The notes under the pieces were generated by a model, which saw only the letters and a program-made list of their open reading frames with translations, was not told the DNA's origin and did no database searches. This document shows positions 55,349 to 63,714 of a stretch of 64,000 nucleotides of DNA, one piece after another. Both the position numbers and the translations under genes were made by a program. The DNA lies in the NCBI GenBank assembly GCA_043777675.1, contig JAYWHR010000009.1, forward strand, positions 1 to 64,000. Reading direction: 5' to 3'. Origin of the DNA: JANMDU01 sp043777675 (lineage in GTDB: Bacteria; Pseudomonadota; Gammaproteobacteria; Burkholderiales; Burkholderiaceae_C). Numbering within the stretch: the stretch's first letter is position 1; each line of letters begins with the position of its first letter.

Positions 55349-57964
55349 ATGACATCCGCCTTCCTCACCACCTACCAAGCCCACGTTGCTGAGCGCGCGG
55401 CTCTTGGAATCAGCCCGCTGCCCCTCACCGCCAAGCAAACTGGCGAGCTGATTGAGCAACTGAAAAGCCCATCTCCTGGCGAAGGCGAGGCTTTGGTGGA
55501 GATGATTGCTCACCGCGTGCCCGCTGGTGTAGACGATGCAGCCAAAGTCAAGGCCTCCTATCTCGCCGCAGTCGCTTTGGGCAAAGAGCCCTCCAGCCTG
55601 ATGTCCCGCGAAAAAGCCACCGAGTTGCTCGGCACCATGCTTGGCGGCTACAACCTCACGCCTTTGATTGAGCTGCTCGATGACGCAGCTTGCGGCGCAG
55701 TTGCCGCCGACGGCCTGAAGAAAACCCTGCTGATGTTTGACCAGTTCCATGACGTGAAAGAAAAAGCTGACAAAGGTAATGCACACGCCAAAGCCGTGAT
55801 GCAAAGCTGGGCCGATGCTGAGTGGTTTACTTCACGGCCAGAAGTGCCAAAAAGCATCAAGCTGATGATCTTCAAAGTCCCCGGCGAGACGAATACTGAC
55901 GATCTGTCTCCTGCACCCGATGCTTGGAGTCGCCCTGATATTCCGCTGCATGCTCTGGCGATGCTCAAAAACAAGCGCGATGGTGCGCCTTTCATCCCCG
56001 AAGATGATGGCAAGCGCGGCCCCGTCAAACTCATCAATGATTTGGTAGCAAAGGCCAAAGCATCTGGCGCAGTGGTGGCCTACGTGGGCGATGTGGTCGG
56101 CACAGGCTCATCCCGTAAATCCGCCACGAATAGCGTGCTCTGGTGGACGGGGGATGACATCCCGTTTATCCCCAACAAACGCAACGGCGGCGTCTGCCTA
56201 GGTGCAAAAATAGCTCCCATTTTCTACAACACGATGGAAGATTCCGGCGCATTGCCCATTGAGCTGGATGTGAGCCAGATGAATCTGGGCGATGAAGTTG
56301 AGCTACGCCCCTACGATGGCAAAGCCTTCAAGAATGGCGCTGTGATCGCAGAATTCAACTTGAAGAGCGATGTATTGTTTGACGAAGTGCGCGCCGGTGG
56401 CCGCATTCCGCTGATCATCGGCCGTGGCCTGACAGGCAAAGCGCGCGAAGCGCTCGGCTTGCCTCCAAGCACACTATTCCGCTTGCCTATGCCGCCTACA
56501 TCCAAAGCCAAAGGGTTCACGCTGGCGCAAAAGATGGTGGGTCGTGCATGTAGTTTGCCAGACGGTCAAGGCGTCTTGCCCGGCACGTATTGCGAACCCA
56601 AGATGACTTCTGTCGGTAGCCAAGACACCACCGGCCCGATGACCCGCGATGAGCTCAAAGACCTTGCTTGCTTAGGTTTCTCATCCGATCTCGTGATGCA
56701 ATCGTTTTGCCACACAGCCGCCTACCCCAAACCGGTTGACGTGAAGATGCACCATGAGCTGCCCAATTTCATCAGCAATCGCGGCGGCATTAGTTTGAAG
56801 CCTGGTGACGGCATCATTCACTCATGGCTTAATCGCATGCTTTTGCCCGATACCGTGGGCACAGGCGGCGACAGCCACACTCGTTTCCCGATTGGCATCA
56901 GCTTCCCCGCAGGCTCCGGGCTGGTTGCTTTCGGCGCAGCAACAGGCGTGATGCCTCTGGACATGCCCGAGAGCGTCTTGGTGCGCTTTAAAGGCCAGAT
57001 GCAGCCCGGCGTGACGCTGCGCGATCTCGTGCACGCGATTCCTTTGTATGCCATCAAGGCTGGCCATCTAACAGTTGCCAAAACCGGCAAGATCAATACT
57101 TTCTCTGGCCGTATTTTGGAAATCGAAGGCTTACCAGATTTGAAGGTTGAGCAGGCGTTTGAATTGTCCGACGCATCCGCTGAGCGTTCCGCTGCGGGTT
57201 GCACGATTGCGCTCAACAAAGAGCCGATCATCGAATACATCAACAGCAACATCGTGCTCCTGAAAAACATGATCGCGCAAGGCTACCAAGATGCTCGCAC
57301 CATTGGCCGCCGAATCAAAGAAATGGAAAAATGGCTCGCTAATCCGAATCTCTTGAAAGGCGATGCCGATGCCGAATACGCCGCCATCATCGAGATCGAT
57401 TTGGCCGAGATCACTGAGCCCATCGTCTGCTGCCCCAACGATCCAGATGATGCAAAAACGCTCAGCGATGTCGCGGGCAGCAAGATCGATGAAGTCTTCA
57501 TCGGCTCTTGCATGACCAACATCGGCCACTTCCGCGCCGCCTCCAAACTCTTGGAAGGCAAGCGAGACATCCCCGTCAAACTCTGGATGGCGCCCCCAAC
57601 GAAGATGGACGCACAGCAACTCACCGAAGAAGGCCACTACGGCGTCTTCGGCAACGCCGGCGCCCGCATGGAAATGCCCGGCTGCAGCCTGTGCATGGGC
57701 AACCAAGCACAGGTCAAAGAAGGCGCAACCGTGATGTCCACCAGCACTCGCAACTTCCCCAACCGCCTAGGCAAAAACACCTTCGTCTATCTTGGTTCAG
57801 CCGAATTAGCCGCCATCTGCTCCAAACTAGGCCGCATTCCCACCAAAGCCGAATACTTAACCGACATTGGCGTGATCAACCAAGACAGCAGCAAGATCTA
57901 CAAGTACCTCAACTTTGATCAGATTGCTGAATACAAAGAAGCTGCGGATGCTGTGACGGTTTAA
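55349..57964 (+). CDS. acnB: Aconitate hydratase B
   Basis: AcnB isomerises citrate to isocitrate and can bind RNA when its cluster is lost. The 871-aa protein has the AcnB layout with the N-terminal HEAT-like domain (LTTYQAHVAERAALGI), then the swivel domain. The iron-sulfur cysteines are in the C-terminal region (about residues 709-790: FIGSCMTNIGH, PGCSLCMGNQAQV). A ribosome site is hard to see (TCTCTTAGGAACACGTC, AGGA 8 nt upstream). It is the last gene of the mdh block and is followed by a hairpin that contains a repeat copy. Confidence 0.96.
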   Translation: MTSAFLTTYQAHVAERAALGISPLPLTAKQTGELIEQLKSPSPGEGEALVEMIAHRVPAGVDDAAKVKASYLAAVALGKEPSSLMSREKATELLGTMLGGYNLTPLIELLDDAACGAVAADGLKKTLLMFDQFHDVKEKADKGNAHAKAVMQSWADAEWFTSRPEVPKSIKLMIFKVPGETNTDDLSPAPDAWSRPDIPLHALAMLKNKRDGAPFIPEDDGKRGPVKLINDLVAKAKASGAVVAYVGDVVGTGSSRKSATNSVLWWTGDDIPFIPNKRNGGVCLGAKIAPIFYNTMEDSGALPIELDVSQMNLGDEVELRPYDGKAFKNGAVIAEFNLKSDVLFDEVRAGGRIPLIIGRGLTGKAREALGLPPSTLFRLPMPPTSKAKGFTLAQKMVGRACSLPDGQGVLPGTYCEPKMTSVGSQDTTGPMTRDELKDLACLGFSSDLVMQSFCHTAAYPKPVDVKMHHELPNFISNRGGISLKPGDGIIHSWLNRMLLPDTVGTGGDSHTRFPIGISFPAGSGLVAFGAATGVMPLDMPESVLVRFKGQMQPGVTLRDLVHAIPLYAIKAGHLTVAKTGKINTFSGRILEIEGLPDLKVEQAFELSDASAERSAAGCTIALNKEPIIEYINSNIVLLKNMIAQGYQDARTIGRRIKEMEKWLANPNLLKGDADAEYAAIIEIDLAEITEPIVCCPNDPDDAKTLSDVAGSKIDEVFIGSCMTNIGHFRAASKLLEGKRDIPVKLWMAPPTKMDAQQLTEEGHYGVFGNAGARMEMPGCSLCMGNQAQVKEGATVMSTSTRNFPNRLGKNTFVYLGSAELAAICSKLGRIPTKAEYLTDIGVINQDSSKIYKYLNFDQIAEYKEAADAVTV

Positions 57965-57978
57965 TGCAGCAAATTTGA

Positions 57979-58034
57979 GTGGAGCTAAACGCTATTAATT
58001 TAGTAGCGCTCCACGTAGATTCTGTCCCGGCGAT
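57979..58034 (+). repeat. Dispersed palindromic element inside a hairpin after acnB
   Basis: GTGGAGC (57979-57985) pairs with GCTCCAC (58008-58014), and the enclosed loop is the repeat's own palindrome GCTATTAATTTAGTAGC. The repeat continues to TTCTGTCCCGGCG at 58034. The structure probably marks the 3' end of the acnB message, though no T-run follows. Confidence 0.8.
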
Positions 58035-58087
58035 GAGTCGATTTACCTGTTTAGTTGCAACATCGATACCTGCAGCTGACCAATCAA

Positions 58088-59476
58088 TCAGCTGCCTGCC
58101 ACCTTCATGCGGTTGACCAAAATAGAGCCAGTGCGCTTGCCGCCATAGGTGTAGGCATCTGAGCCAATAGCTTCAATGCCTTTGAGCATATCTTTCATAT
58201 TGCCCGCAATGGTGATCTCTTGCACCGGGTAGGCAATGCGGCCTTTTTCCACCCAAAAGCCTGTTGCGCCGCGTGAATAGTCACCAGTCACGTAATTCAC
58301 ACCTTGGCCCATGAGCTCGATCACGAACAGGCCTGTGCCGAGCTTTTGCAGCATGGCTTGTAGATCATCTTCGCTTTTGGTTTGCCGGGAAGTCAGCGTG
58401 AGATTATGAGAGCCACCGGCATTGCCAGTGGTACGCATACCGAGCTTGCGCGCTGAATACGTTGAAAGAAAGTAACCACCCACCTTGCCACCATCGACCA
58501 CATTTCGAGCAGACGTTTTCACACCCTCTTCATCAAAGGGTGCGCTGGCTTTGCCGCCTTTGACGTAAGGATCTTCATTGATATCAATGTGCTTGGGGAA
58601 GACTTGCTTACCAAGAGAATCCAACAAAAAAGAGCTTTTGCGGTAGAGCGAACTACCGCTGACGGCTTGCACAAAGCCGCCGAGTAAGCCAGCGGCCAGC
58701 GGTGATTCAAACAGCACCGGGCATTGTGTGGTGACGATTTTGCGAGCTTTGAGCCGCGACAGTGAGCGCTCAGCGGCATAGCGACCAATTTTCTCTGGGC
58801 TGGCCATATTTTGTGCATCTCGCTCAGAGCTGTACCAATAATCGCGCTGCATATTGTCGCCCTTGCCTGCGATCGGCGCGACGCTGAGCGAATGGCGGCT
58901 GGATGCGTAACCACCGCGAAAGCCCATCTGCCCACCGCGCAAATGCGCTGCAAAGAAATGGCTTTGCTGAGCAGAGACGCCCGCGCCTTCGCTATTGGTA
59001 ATGCGCTTATCCGTTGTTAACGCGGCGTTTTCACAGCGCACTGCAAGCTCAAGCGCGGCCTCGCTGGCCAGCGCCCAAGGGTGGAAGAGATCAAGATCGG
59101 GATAGGTCGTCGCAACATCTTGTTCATCCGGCAATCCGGCAACCGGATCTTCCGCAGTGAATCGCGCAATATCGTAGGCAGCTTGTACCGTTTGCTCAAT
59201 TGCAGCCTCAGAGAAATCGGAAGTGCTGGCATTGCCACGCCGCTTGCCGACATACACCGTCACACCCAAAGATTTATCACGATTGCGTTCAACATTTTCT
59301 AGTTTGCCCAGACGAGCAGAAACAGACAGGCCGCTGCCCTCCGATACTTCAGCGGCAGCATCAGTGGCTCCGATTTTCTTGGCATGCGTAAGCGCACTAT
59401 CGACCAAGTTTTCAAAAGTAGGTCGGGAATATGAAAAGCCGTTGAGTGGCTTGTTTTCGGCAGGTTTAGATGTCAT
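58088..59476 (-). CDS. pmbA: TldE/PmbA-family metalloprotease subunit
   Basis: This is a 462-aa cytoplasmic protein of the TldD/PmbA family, which processes modified peptides and CcdA-like substrates as a TldD–TldE pair. The TldE type is indicated by GLSVSARLGKLENVERNRDK, CPVLFESPLAAGLLGGFVQAVSG and GVNYVTGDYSRGATGFWVEKG. It lacks the HExxxH site that only TldD has. I start it at 59476 (MTSKPAENKP); the upstream in-frame ATG at 59542 adds unrelated residues. The tldD gene is not in the window. Confidence 0.92.
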   Translation of the reverse strand: MTSKPAENKPLNGFSYSRPTFENLVDSALTHAKKIGATDAAAEVSEGSGLSVSARLGKLENVERNRDKSLGVTVYVGKRRGNASTSDFSEAAIEQTVQAAYDIARFTAEDPVAGLPDEQDVATTYPDLDLFHPWALASEAALELAVRCENAALTTDKRITNSEGAGVSAQQSHFFAAHLRGGQMGFRGGYASSRHSLSVAPIAGKGDNMQRDYWYSSERDAQNMASPEKIGRYAAERSLSRLKARKIVTTQCPVLFESPLAAGLLGGFVQAVSGSSLYRKSSFLLDSLGKQVFPKHIDINEDPYVKGGKASAPFDEEGVKTSARNVVDGGKVGGYFLSTYSARKLGMRTTGNAGGSHNLTLTSRQTKSEDDLQAMLQKLGTGLFVIELMGQGVNYVTGDYSRGATGFWVEKGRIAYPVQEITIAGNMKDMLKGIEAIGSDAYTYGGKRTGSILVNRMKVAGS

Positions 59477-59583
59477 GCCACGATCATAGCGGTTGCTTGG
59501 CATTTGTGAGTATCTTCCCGCAGAGATGTCTGTTTTCGCCAAGGGGGCCTAGGATGACTCACGCAGCGTGAATCTAAGAGGCA

Positions 59584-60132
59584 CTAACCCAAAGTCTCAA
59601 TCGTGTGGTGCATGTTGGTGTAGATACACAACTCACCGGCAATCTCTAAAGATTTTTTGACGATCTCAGGCGCTGAAAGACTGGTGTTATCCAGCAAAGC
59701 CTTCGCGCTTGCCTGCGCATATGCGCCACCTGAGCCAATCGCGATAATGCCATGCTCCGGTTCAAGCACATCGCCATTACCTGTGATGATCAGCGAAGCT
59801 TCTGTGTTCGCCACGGCCAGCATCGCTTCTAGTCGGCGAAGTACGCGATCTGTGCGCCAATCTTTGGTGAGCTCAATCGCGGCGCGCACCAAATGACCTT
59901 GGTGCTTTTCGAGCTTGCCTTCAAAGCGCTCGAAGAGCGTGAAGGCATCGGCCGTGGCTCCTGCAAAACCAGCAATCACGCGATCGTGATAAAGCTTGCG
60001 CACTTTGCGAGCAGTCCCCTTGACGACGATATTACCCAGCGTGACTTGACCATCGCCACCGATAGCAACTTGCCAACCCTGCTCCGTTTTGCGGCGAACA
60101 CAGACAATCGTTGTGCCGTGAAACTGTTCCAT
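59584..60132 (-). CDS. hslV: ATP-dependent protease proteolytic subunit HslV
   Basis: HslV is the 20S-proteasome-like peptidase of HslUV. The 182-aa protein begins MEQFHGTTIVCVRR, so processing after Gly6 would expose the N-terminal Thr nucleophile. GGDGQVTLGN and the metal-site region near the end (IAGELCIYTNMHH) are standard. The partner ATPase gene hslU normally follows at once, but the next gene downstream is pmbA. hslU must be elsewhere or missing. The dyad TCACGC-A-GCGTGA (about 59556-59568) lies in the 107-bp gap. Confidence 0.95.
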   Translation of the reverse strand: MEQFHGTTIVCVRRKTEQGWQVAIGGDGQVTLGNIVVKGTARKVRKLYHDRVIAGFAGATADAFTLFERFEGKLEKHQGHLVRAAIELTKDWRTDRVLRRLEAMLAVANTEASLIITGNGDVLEPEHGIIAIGSGGAYAQASAKALLDNTSLSAPEIVKKSLEIAGELCIYTNMHHTIETLG

Positions 60133-60192
60133 GATGGTTCACCTGAAATATTGACGACGGCAAAGAAAGAACGACAGCCAGCGAGTGAAAAA

Positions 60193-62241
60193 TCAATCGC
60201 TTCGCGTCATGACCTTGGCATGCTCGCTGATGCCGATCACGTGGAAGAAGGCGGCCACCAAGCGATGCACATCGGTGAACTGCACAATGCGACCTTCTGC
60301 TTGCCGCGCTGTTACCCAATTGAGCAAGCTGCCTGCGGCAGAAAAATCTACACGCACTAATTTAGCGCAAGAAATAATCATCAAGTCTGCGCCCGATAAG
60401 CGCGCCTCTAATTTATCCAGCACGGGCTTGGGCTCGCCCATAATCTGGCCAGACAGCTCGACGGATGCCAACTGCGCAGTGATCATCGATGAGCCGCCTT
60501 CGGTATGCATTTCAGACATGATCGAATCATGAGTGACCTCGCCAACGATCGTATTGCCAACACCTGTGTTGCCTTCATCATCAAGCAGCTTTACATCGCA
60601 GCGAGCAGCTTCCCAAGAAGGCGGGGATACTTCATATGTCACGCAAAAATCTAACGCTGCTAACTCAAACTCATCTGGGCGATGCGCGATGCGCATATAA
60701 GTCATCAGCAAATCCCAGCGCGCCTTGTCCACCGTTTGCACACCAGATGGCGTACCTTGTCGCAATACGTACTCCAGCTTTTGCGCATGCGATAGGCGCA
60801 ATTGCACAGACTGCGTCGCCCAACTCAACATGAGTTTATTCAGGGGTGTTACTGCGTTGTCTTCGATCGTTTGAAGTGAGCGCCAATCCAAGGTCCAAGG
60901 CATCTGGGCTTTGGTCAGAGCGGCACTTAAAGCGGCCAGGGTTTGGATACCAAACACGGCAGGGCTTTTCCAATCGGCTTTTTTTGAACTTCCCAGCGAA
61001 GCAGGCTCAATGCCCGTCATTTTACTGACCATCTCTGGGATCGAAAACCAGTTGGGTGCAGAGCGACCGAATTTTCCTGCGAAATCCAAGGCCAAACTTT
61101 CAAAGCGATCATATGTGCCGGTGGCGCGATAGAGATCAAATAAAGCAAGCCAAGTCTCTTCATGCTGATGCCTCGGGCCACGCGGACTCACCGCCTCTAA
61201 CAAACCAGCCTCTGCGCCGCTGTCATCTAGATTGGCGAATCGAATAGCCGCCTCTTCTAACTCAGGGTCGTGTTGAACTTCACCGACCTCCACAGCAAAT
61301 AGTTTCGATGCTGAGAAACCTGTCGGGGAATTCGATGCGTCGTACGATGCTGCTAGACCCCCAATATTTCTCGCCTGCAAGGGCTTGCTTGCTGCGGGCG
61401 CAGTAGCTGCCGTTTTGGTTTGTGAATTGACAGCTGCAGCAAGCGGCGGCGACGTTTTGATAATCGGTTTGCCAGGTTTGAAAGCTTCAGGTGTGAAATC
61501 AAGTGAGTTTTCATCATGACGCGCTTGCGTTTGAGCAATCTCGGCGGCAGGTGTCGACAATGAGGGCGCTGAAGCTTTGAACGTGGCAGTTGCTTGGGGC
61601 TTAGCAGGCGGTTCAATCAAAGGCGTGGCAAGGGTAGTGACAGTGGGCACACCTGATGGCGAGCTTGTAGGCACAGCGCTGGACATCAATTTTGCGGCGC
61701 TGCGTGCAACACTGCTGGCAAGATCATCGGGTGCAGTGCGTGCAAATGCCAAGGTGTTGGCAACTGCTGCGGATTTAGACGCCATACTGTCCCGCGGCGC
61801 ATGGGTTGAAATATCGGAAGCGGAGAAATCTGAGGTTTGATTGATCGAAGATGCGCCGCCCGCGTTGCCGTGCTTGGTTTTCCACCACTGCATTGACATT
61901 TGCGCTTCAATTTCATCAATCTTCTTGAGCGTCATCGCACGATCATCCGGGCGTGAGGGCATCGAGCTTTGGAAGAAAGAGGGCCGAGCTACACTGTCAG
62001 TAGATGCACCGGCCCCAACAACTTCGCGGTTGCGCAATTTACGCAACATATCAAACTCACGCTTGCGCACAAAATCATTGCGGCGTTTCCGCTCAATCAT
62101 TTCTTTGAGCGCTTGCTTGCTGAGACTGCCATCTTTGGCGGAGCTCGGATCGTCTAAGTCATTCCACTGCGTGCCAGGACTGCGCACGAACTTCACCATC
62201 TTGGAGAACAAGCCGCCGGGTGAGGTGTCGTCTTTTGCCAT
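60193..62241 (-). CDS. Large low-complexity protein with C-terminal STAS domain
   Basis: This is a 682-aa protein from the ATG at 62241 (a second ATG at 62250 is in frame). The N-terminal region (about 1-130) is basic and helical (LKEMIERKRRNDFVRKREFD). Residues about 140-340 are an Ala/Ser/Pro/Thr-rich linker. A helical central domain and a C-terminal STAS domain (about 590-680: ADLMIISCAKLVRVDFSAAG, the sheet–helix core of anti-sigma-factor-antagonist type) follow. STAS domains normally bind a partner kinase or transporter; none is adjacent. The gene lies between dksA and hslV, which is common in this group of bacteria. Confidence 0.75.
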   Translation of the reverse strand: MAKDDTSPGGLFSKMVKFVRSPGTQWNDLDDPSSAKDGSLSKQALKEMIERKRRNDFVRKREFDMLRKLRNREVVGAGASTDSVARPSFFQSSMPSRPDDRAMTLKKIDEIEAQMSMQWWKTKHGNAGGASSINQTSDFSASDISTHAPRDSMASKSAAVANTLAFARTAPDDLASSVARSAAKLMSSAVPTSSPSGVPTVTTLATPLIEPPAKPQATATFKASAPSLSTPAAEIAQTQARHDENSLDFTPEAFKPGKPIIKTSPPLAAAVNSQTKTAATAPAASKPLQARNIGGLAASYDASNSPTGFSASKLFAVEVGEVQHDPELEEAAIRFANLDDSGAEAGLLEAVSPRGPRHQHEETWLALFDLYRATGTYDRFESLALDFAGKFGRSAPNWFSIPEMVSKMTGIEPASLGSSKKADWKSPAVFGIQTLAALSAALTKAQMPWTLDWRSLQTIEDNAVTPLNKLMLSWATQSVQLRLSHAQKLEYVLRQGTPSGVQTVDKARWDLLMTYMRIAHRPDEFELAALDFCVTYEVSPPSWEAARCDVKLLDDEGNTGVGNTIVGEVTHDSIMSEMHTEGGSSMITAQLASVELSGQIMGEPKPVLDKLEARLSGADLMIISCAKLVRVDFSAAGSLLNWVTARQAEGRIVQFTDVHRLVAAFFHVIGISEHAKVMTRSD

Positions 62242-62299
62242 GAGATTCAATGAGTGGTGCTTTTAGTCTAGCTGGATTTTTCTACGACTCAGGACTATG

Positions 62300-63493
62300 C
62301 TAATCGCCAAACATTTTTTGTTTGAGCTCGCGACGCTGCTGCGCCTCAAGGGAAAGCGTAGCTGTCGGTCGGGCAATCAACCGCGATACACCGATTGGCT
62401 CACCCGTTTCATCGCAGTAACCATATTCTTCAGCATCGATGCTGACGATGGATTGCTCGATTTTCTTGAGCAGCTTACGTTCGCGGTCACGCGTACGCAA
62501 CTCGAGGGCATGCTCTTCTTCAATGGTGGCGCGGTCTGCGGGATCGGGCACGATGGATGTGTCTTCGCGCAGGTGCTCGGTGGTCTCGCCAGCATTAGAA
62601 AGAATGCCATTTTTCAAAGTTACGAGCTTCAAACGAAAGAAAGCCAGTTGTTGGGCATTCATGTATTCGCTATCGGGCATGGCGATGACTTCGTTGTCAG
62701 AGAGTTGCTCAGCGGTTTTGGTTTTCCAGTTGTTGACAAGTTTTGCATCTTTTTTGATGATGACTTGGGGCGGCGGTACGAGTACGGGTGCGGACATAGT
62801 GAAACTGGCCTTAGCCGCTGTATTGCCCCCATGCGGTGACATATCAGAGGGCGAAGGCGAATATGAGGGGACAACGCGCGAGCCTGCCTTGGTTTTGGTA
62901 GGCGCGGGAGGCGACGCAAGTGGCTTGAGCGCTATAGCGGTGGCCACGGGCTTAGGCTGCGCTTTGGGAGTTAAAGTTTGGGCGGGTTTGATATTGGGTT
63001 TCTCAGGAGCTTTCGAGAGCGCCTTCGTGGGTGTTTTGATGGATGTCTTGACGTGCACTTTAGCGGCTGCCTTGGCTGGTGCTTTGTCTGGCGTTTTCGC
63101 CAACACCTTAGTGGGCGAATTTGCTTCACTTTTGGGCTGCACCTTAGCGGGTGTTTTGGTGACCGAACTAACGGATTTTTTCGGCACTGGCTTTGCAACT
63201 GACTTAGCAGATGTCTTTGCAACAGGCTTGGCAACAGGCTTGGCAACAGTTTTACCGATTGGTTTGGCCACGGGTTTGGTAGGAATCTTGGCAGCAACCG
63301 CTTTTTTACCAACGGGCTTCTTAGCAATCGGCTTGACCACTGGCTTTGCTTTCGCTGATAGCTTGACCACTACTTTTGGTTTGGGCTTGGCCGCAGTCCT
63401 GGCAACTGCTTTTTTGGCCACAGGTTTAGCTTTCGTAGGGCTTTTAGATGTTGGTTTGCTAACCACTTTTGACTTTTTGGCTGGGGCTTTCAC
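62300..63493 (-). CDS. dksA: DksA-family RNA polymerase factor with histone-H1-like N-terminal extension
   Basis: This is a 397-aa protein. Residues about 1-240 are a Lys/Ala/Pro-rich tail with repeated KPVAK/KKPVGK-type units, like histone H1 or bacterial H1 homologues. The C-terminal ~150 residues are DksA: the coiled coil with the DxxDxA tip motif (PDPADRAT) and DRERKLLKKIEQSI, then the globular end YGYCDETGEPIGVSRLIARP. Only one of the four zinc cysteines of E. coli DksA remains, which is the low-Cys form. Normal DksA is about 150 aa. It lies between a STAS gene and a CobW GTPase. Confidence 0.9.
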   Translation of the reverse strand: MKAPAKKSKVVSKPTSKSPTKAKPVAKKAVARTAAKPKPKVVVKLSAKAKPVVKPIAKKPVGKKAVAAKIPTKPVAKPIGKTVAKPVAKPVAKTSAKSVAKPVPKKSVSSVTKTPAKVQPKSEANSPTKVLAKTPDKAPAKAAAKVHVKTSIKTPTKALSKAPEKPNIKPAQTLTPKAQPKPVATAIALKPLASPPAPTKTKAGSRVVPSYSPSPSDMSPHGGNTAAKASFTMSAPVLVPPPQVIIKKDAKLVNNWKTKTAEQLSDNEVIAMPDSEYMNAQQLAFFRLKLVTLKNGILSNAGETTEHLREDTSIVPDPADRATIEEEHALELRTRDRERKLLKKIEQSIVSIDAEEYGYCDETGEPIGVSRLIARPTATLSLEAQQRRELKQKMFGD

Positions 63494-63605
63494 TTATTGT
63501 CTCCTGGCGGCTGCTGCCTGGGCTTTATCCAAATAAAGAATTACTGCTGAACCAGCTGAATTTATACCGCTTTTTCGATGGCTCACCGATTGACTATCGG
63601 CGCGC

Positions 63606-63630
63606 GATTGTAGCGATTTAGTAGCGCCTA
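63606..63630 (+). repeat. Possible half copy of the dispersed palindromic element
   Basis: TTGTAGCGATTTAGTAGCGC resembles the left hairpin of the element. The right half (GCGC…TATGCCGGC) is absent, so this is a decayed remnant or chance. The rest of the 63494-63714 gap shows no other feature. Confidence 0.35.
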
Positions 63631-63714
63631 GTCTCATCATTTTGAAAAATACTTCTATCAAAACAGCCTCCAAGCCAAAATACCATCATAAGTAACGATC
63701 TACGTCGATCAAAA

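Noticed and set aside
62439..63536. A 365-codon open frame on the plus strand opposite dksA
   Set aside because: It is the complement of the Lys/Ala/Pro-rich low-complexity tail, which lacks stops on both strands. The minus-strand reading ends in a genuine DksA domain.
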